The notes beneath the pieces were generated by a model. That model saw nothing but the letters and a program-made list of their open reading frames with translations, had not been told where the DNA came from and made no database searches. Positions 14,723 to 14,939 of a stretch of DNA of 14,939 bases are shown here, piece after piece; within the stretch, counting starts at the first letter, position 1; each line of letters opens with the position of its first letter. Both the position numbers and the translations under genes were made by a program. The DNA lies in assembly GCA_051878935.1 (NCBI GenBank), contig JBJELB010000031.1:1-14939 (forward strand), given 5' to 3'. This DNA comes from CANQDT01 sp051878935 (GTDB lineage: Bacteria; Bacillota; Clostridia; Lachnospirales; Lachnospiraceae).

Positions 14723-14939
14723 ATCATGAAAAATATGCCGTTTGCCCCGGTTGGCTGTTGCCGGCTGTGCTGTGTATCTGTTTTTTCTTGCACCGTATTC
14801 CGGTTTAAGAAGGACATGGCACTCCCTGTCCTTCACGCTTTATTAGGCGCCTTATGAGCCAACTCATCCACCGAAGTGTTTCATATATCTTTTTTATGCC
14901 GTTTTTGGTAACCACTTGCAACGCAAGTGATTGCCTACT
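14723..14939. other. Apparently gene-free tail with two inverted repeats
   Basis: No convincing coding region is seen. GAAGGACA (14809-14816) and TGTCCTTC (14827-14834) form an 8-bp stem with a 10-base loop and no T-run. CACTTGC (14913-14919) and GCAAGTG (14923-14929) form a 7-bp stem with a 3-base loop. TATGCCGTTT occurs twice (14734-14743 and 14895-14904). One minus-strand frame stays open from the window edge to a stop at 14805-14807 (44 codons), which is too short to judge. The stretch could be an intergenic repeat or lead into a gene beyond the window. Confidence 0.4.

Noticed and set aside
1..14939. CRISPR array, tRNA, rRNA, insertion sequence, prophage or defence genes
   Set aside because: I looked on both strands for regularly spaced repeats, cloverleaf-like segments, transposase or nuclease motifs and terminal inverted repeats, and found none that hold up.

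Overview
The window looks like chromosomal DNA from a spore-forming, low-to-moderate-GC Firmicute, most likely a gut Lachnospiraceae-type clostridium. This rests on gene content and protein style: a fused SecDF, a pyrB-pyrI pair with a zinc-binding regulatory chain, an alpha/beta-type small acid-soluble spore protein (SASP), a YqeM-like methyltransferase, Hsp33, and a dockerin-tagged GH95 fucosidase. Every gene is on the + strand. The taxon is inferred, because no rRNA gene is present.

Layout: (1) 1-1214 is the 3' part of a fused secDF gene, ending at a hairpin terminator. (2) 1278-3044 is recJ. (3) A near-consensus housekeeping promoter at 3046-3074 starts an apparent operon of a CNNM/CorC-type transporter (start corrected to TTG 3111), pyrB and pyrI, with each junction overlapping. 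(4) 5722-8876 holds a tightly packed run: a small divergent SASP gene, a class I/II aminotransferase, a YqeM-like SAM methyltransferase and hslO (Hsp33). The SASP gene has a sigma-G-like promoter candidate and a hairpin that would bury its ribosome binding site. (5) 8896-9750 is an AraC-family regulator (TTG start) followed by a strong terminator. (6) An extended -10 promoter lies immediately after that terminator and drives a 1603-residue secreted GH95 alpha-L-fucosidase with a signal peptide, two homologous N-terminal modules, further beta-rich modules, the GH95 catalytic region and a C-terminal dockerin. (7) 14682-14939 is apparently non-coding: a weak terminator, two small inverted repeats and no confident gene.

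How it fits together: most of the window is housekeeping (protein export, DNA repair, pyrimidine synthesis, redox chaperone). The accessory part is the AraC regulator plus the fucosidase, plausibly a local regulator-target pair for using fucosylated host or plant glycans, with the enzyme docking onto a cohesin-bearing scaffold encoded elsewhere. I see no phage, insertion sequence, CRISPR array, tRNA, rRNA or defence system. The most unusual points are the hairpin and internal promoter ahead of the SASP gene, the duplicated unassigned module in the fucosidase, and the dockerin on a GH95 enzyme.
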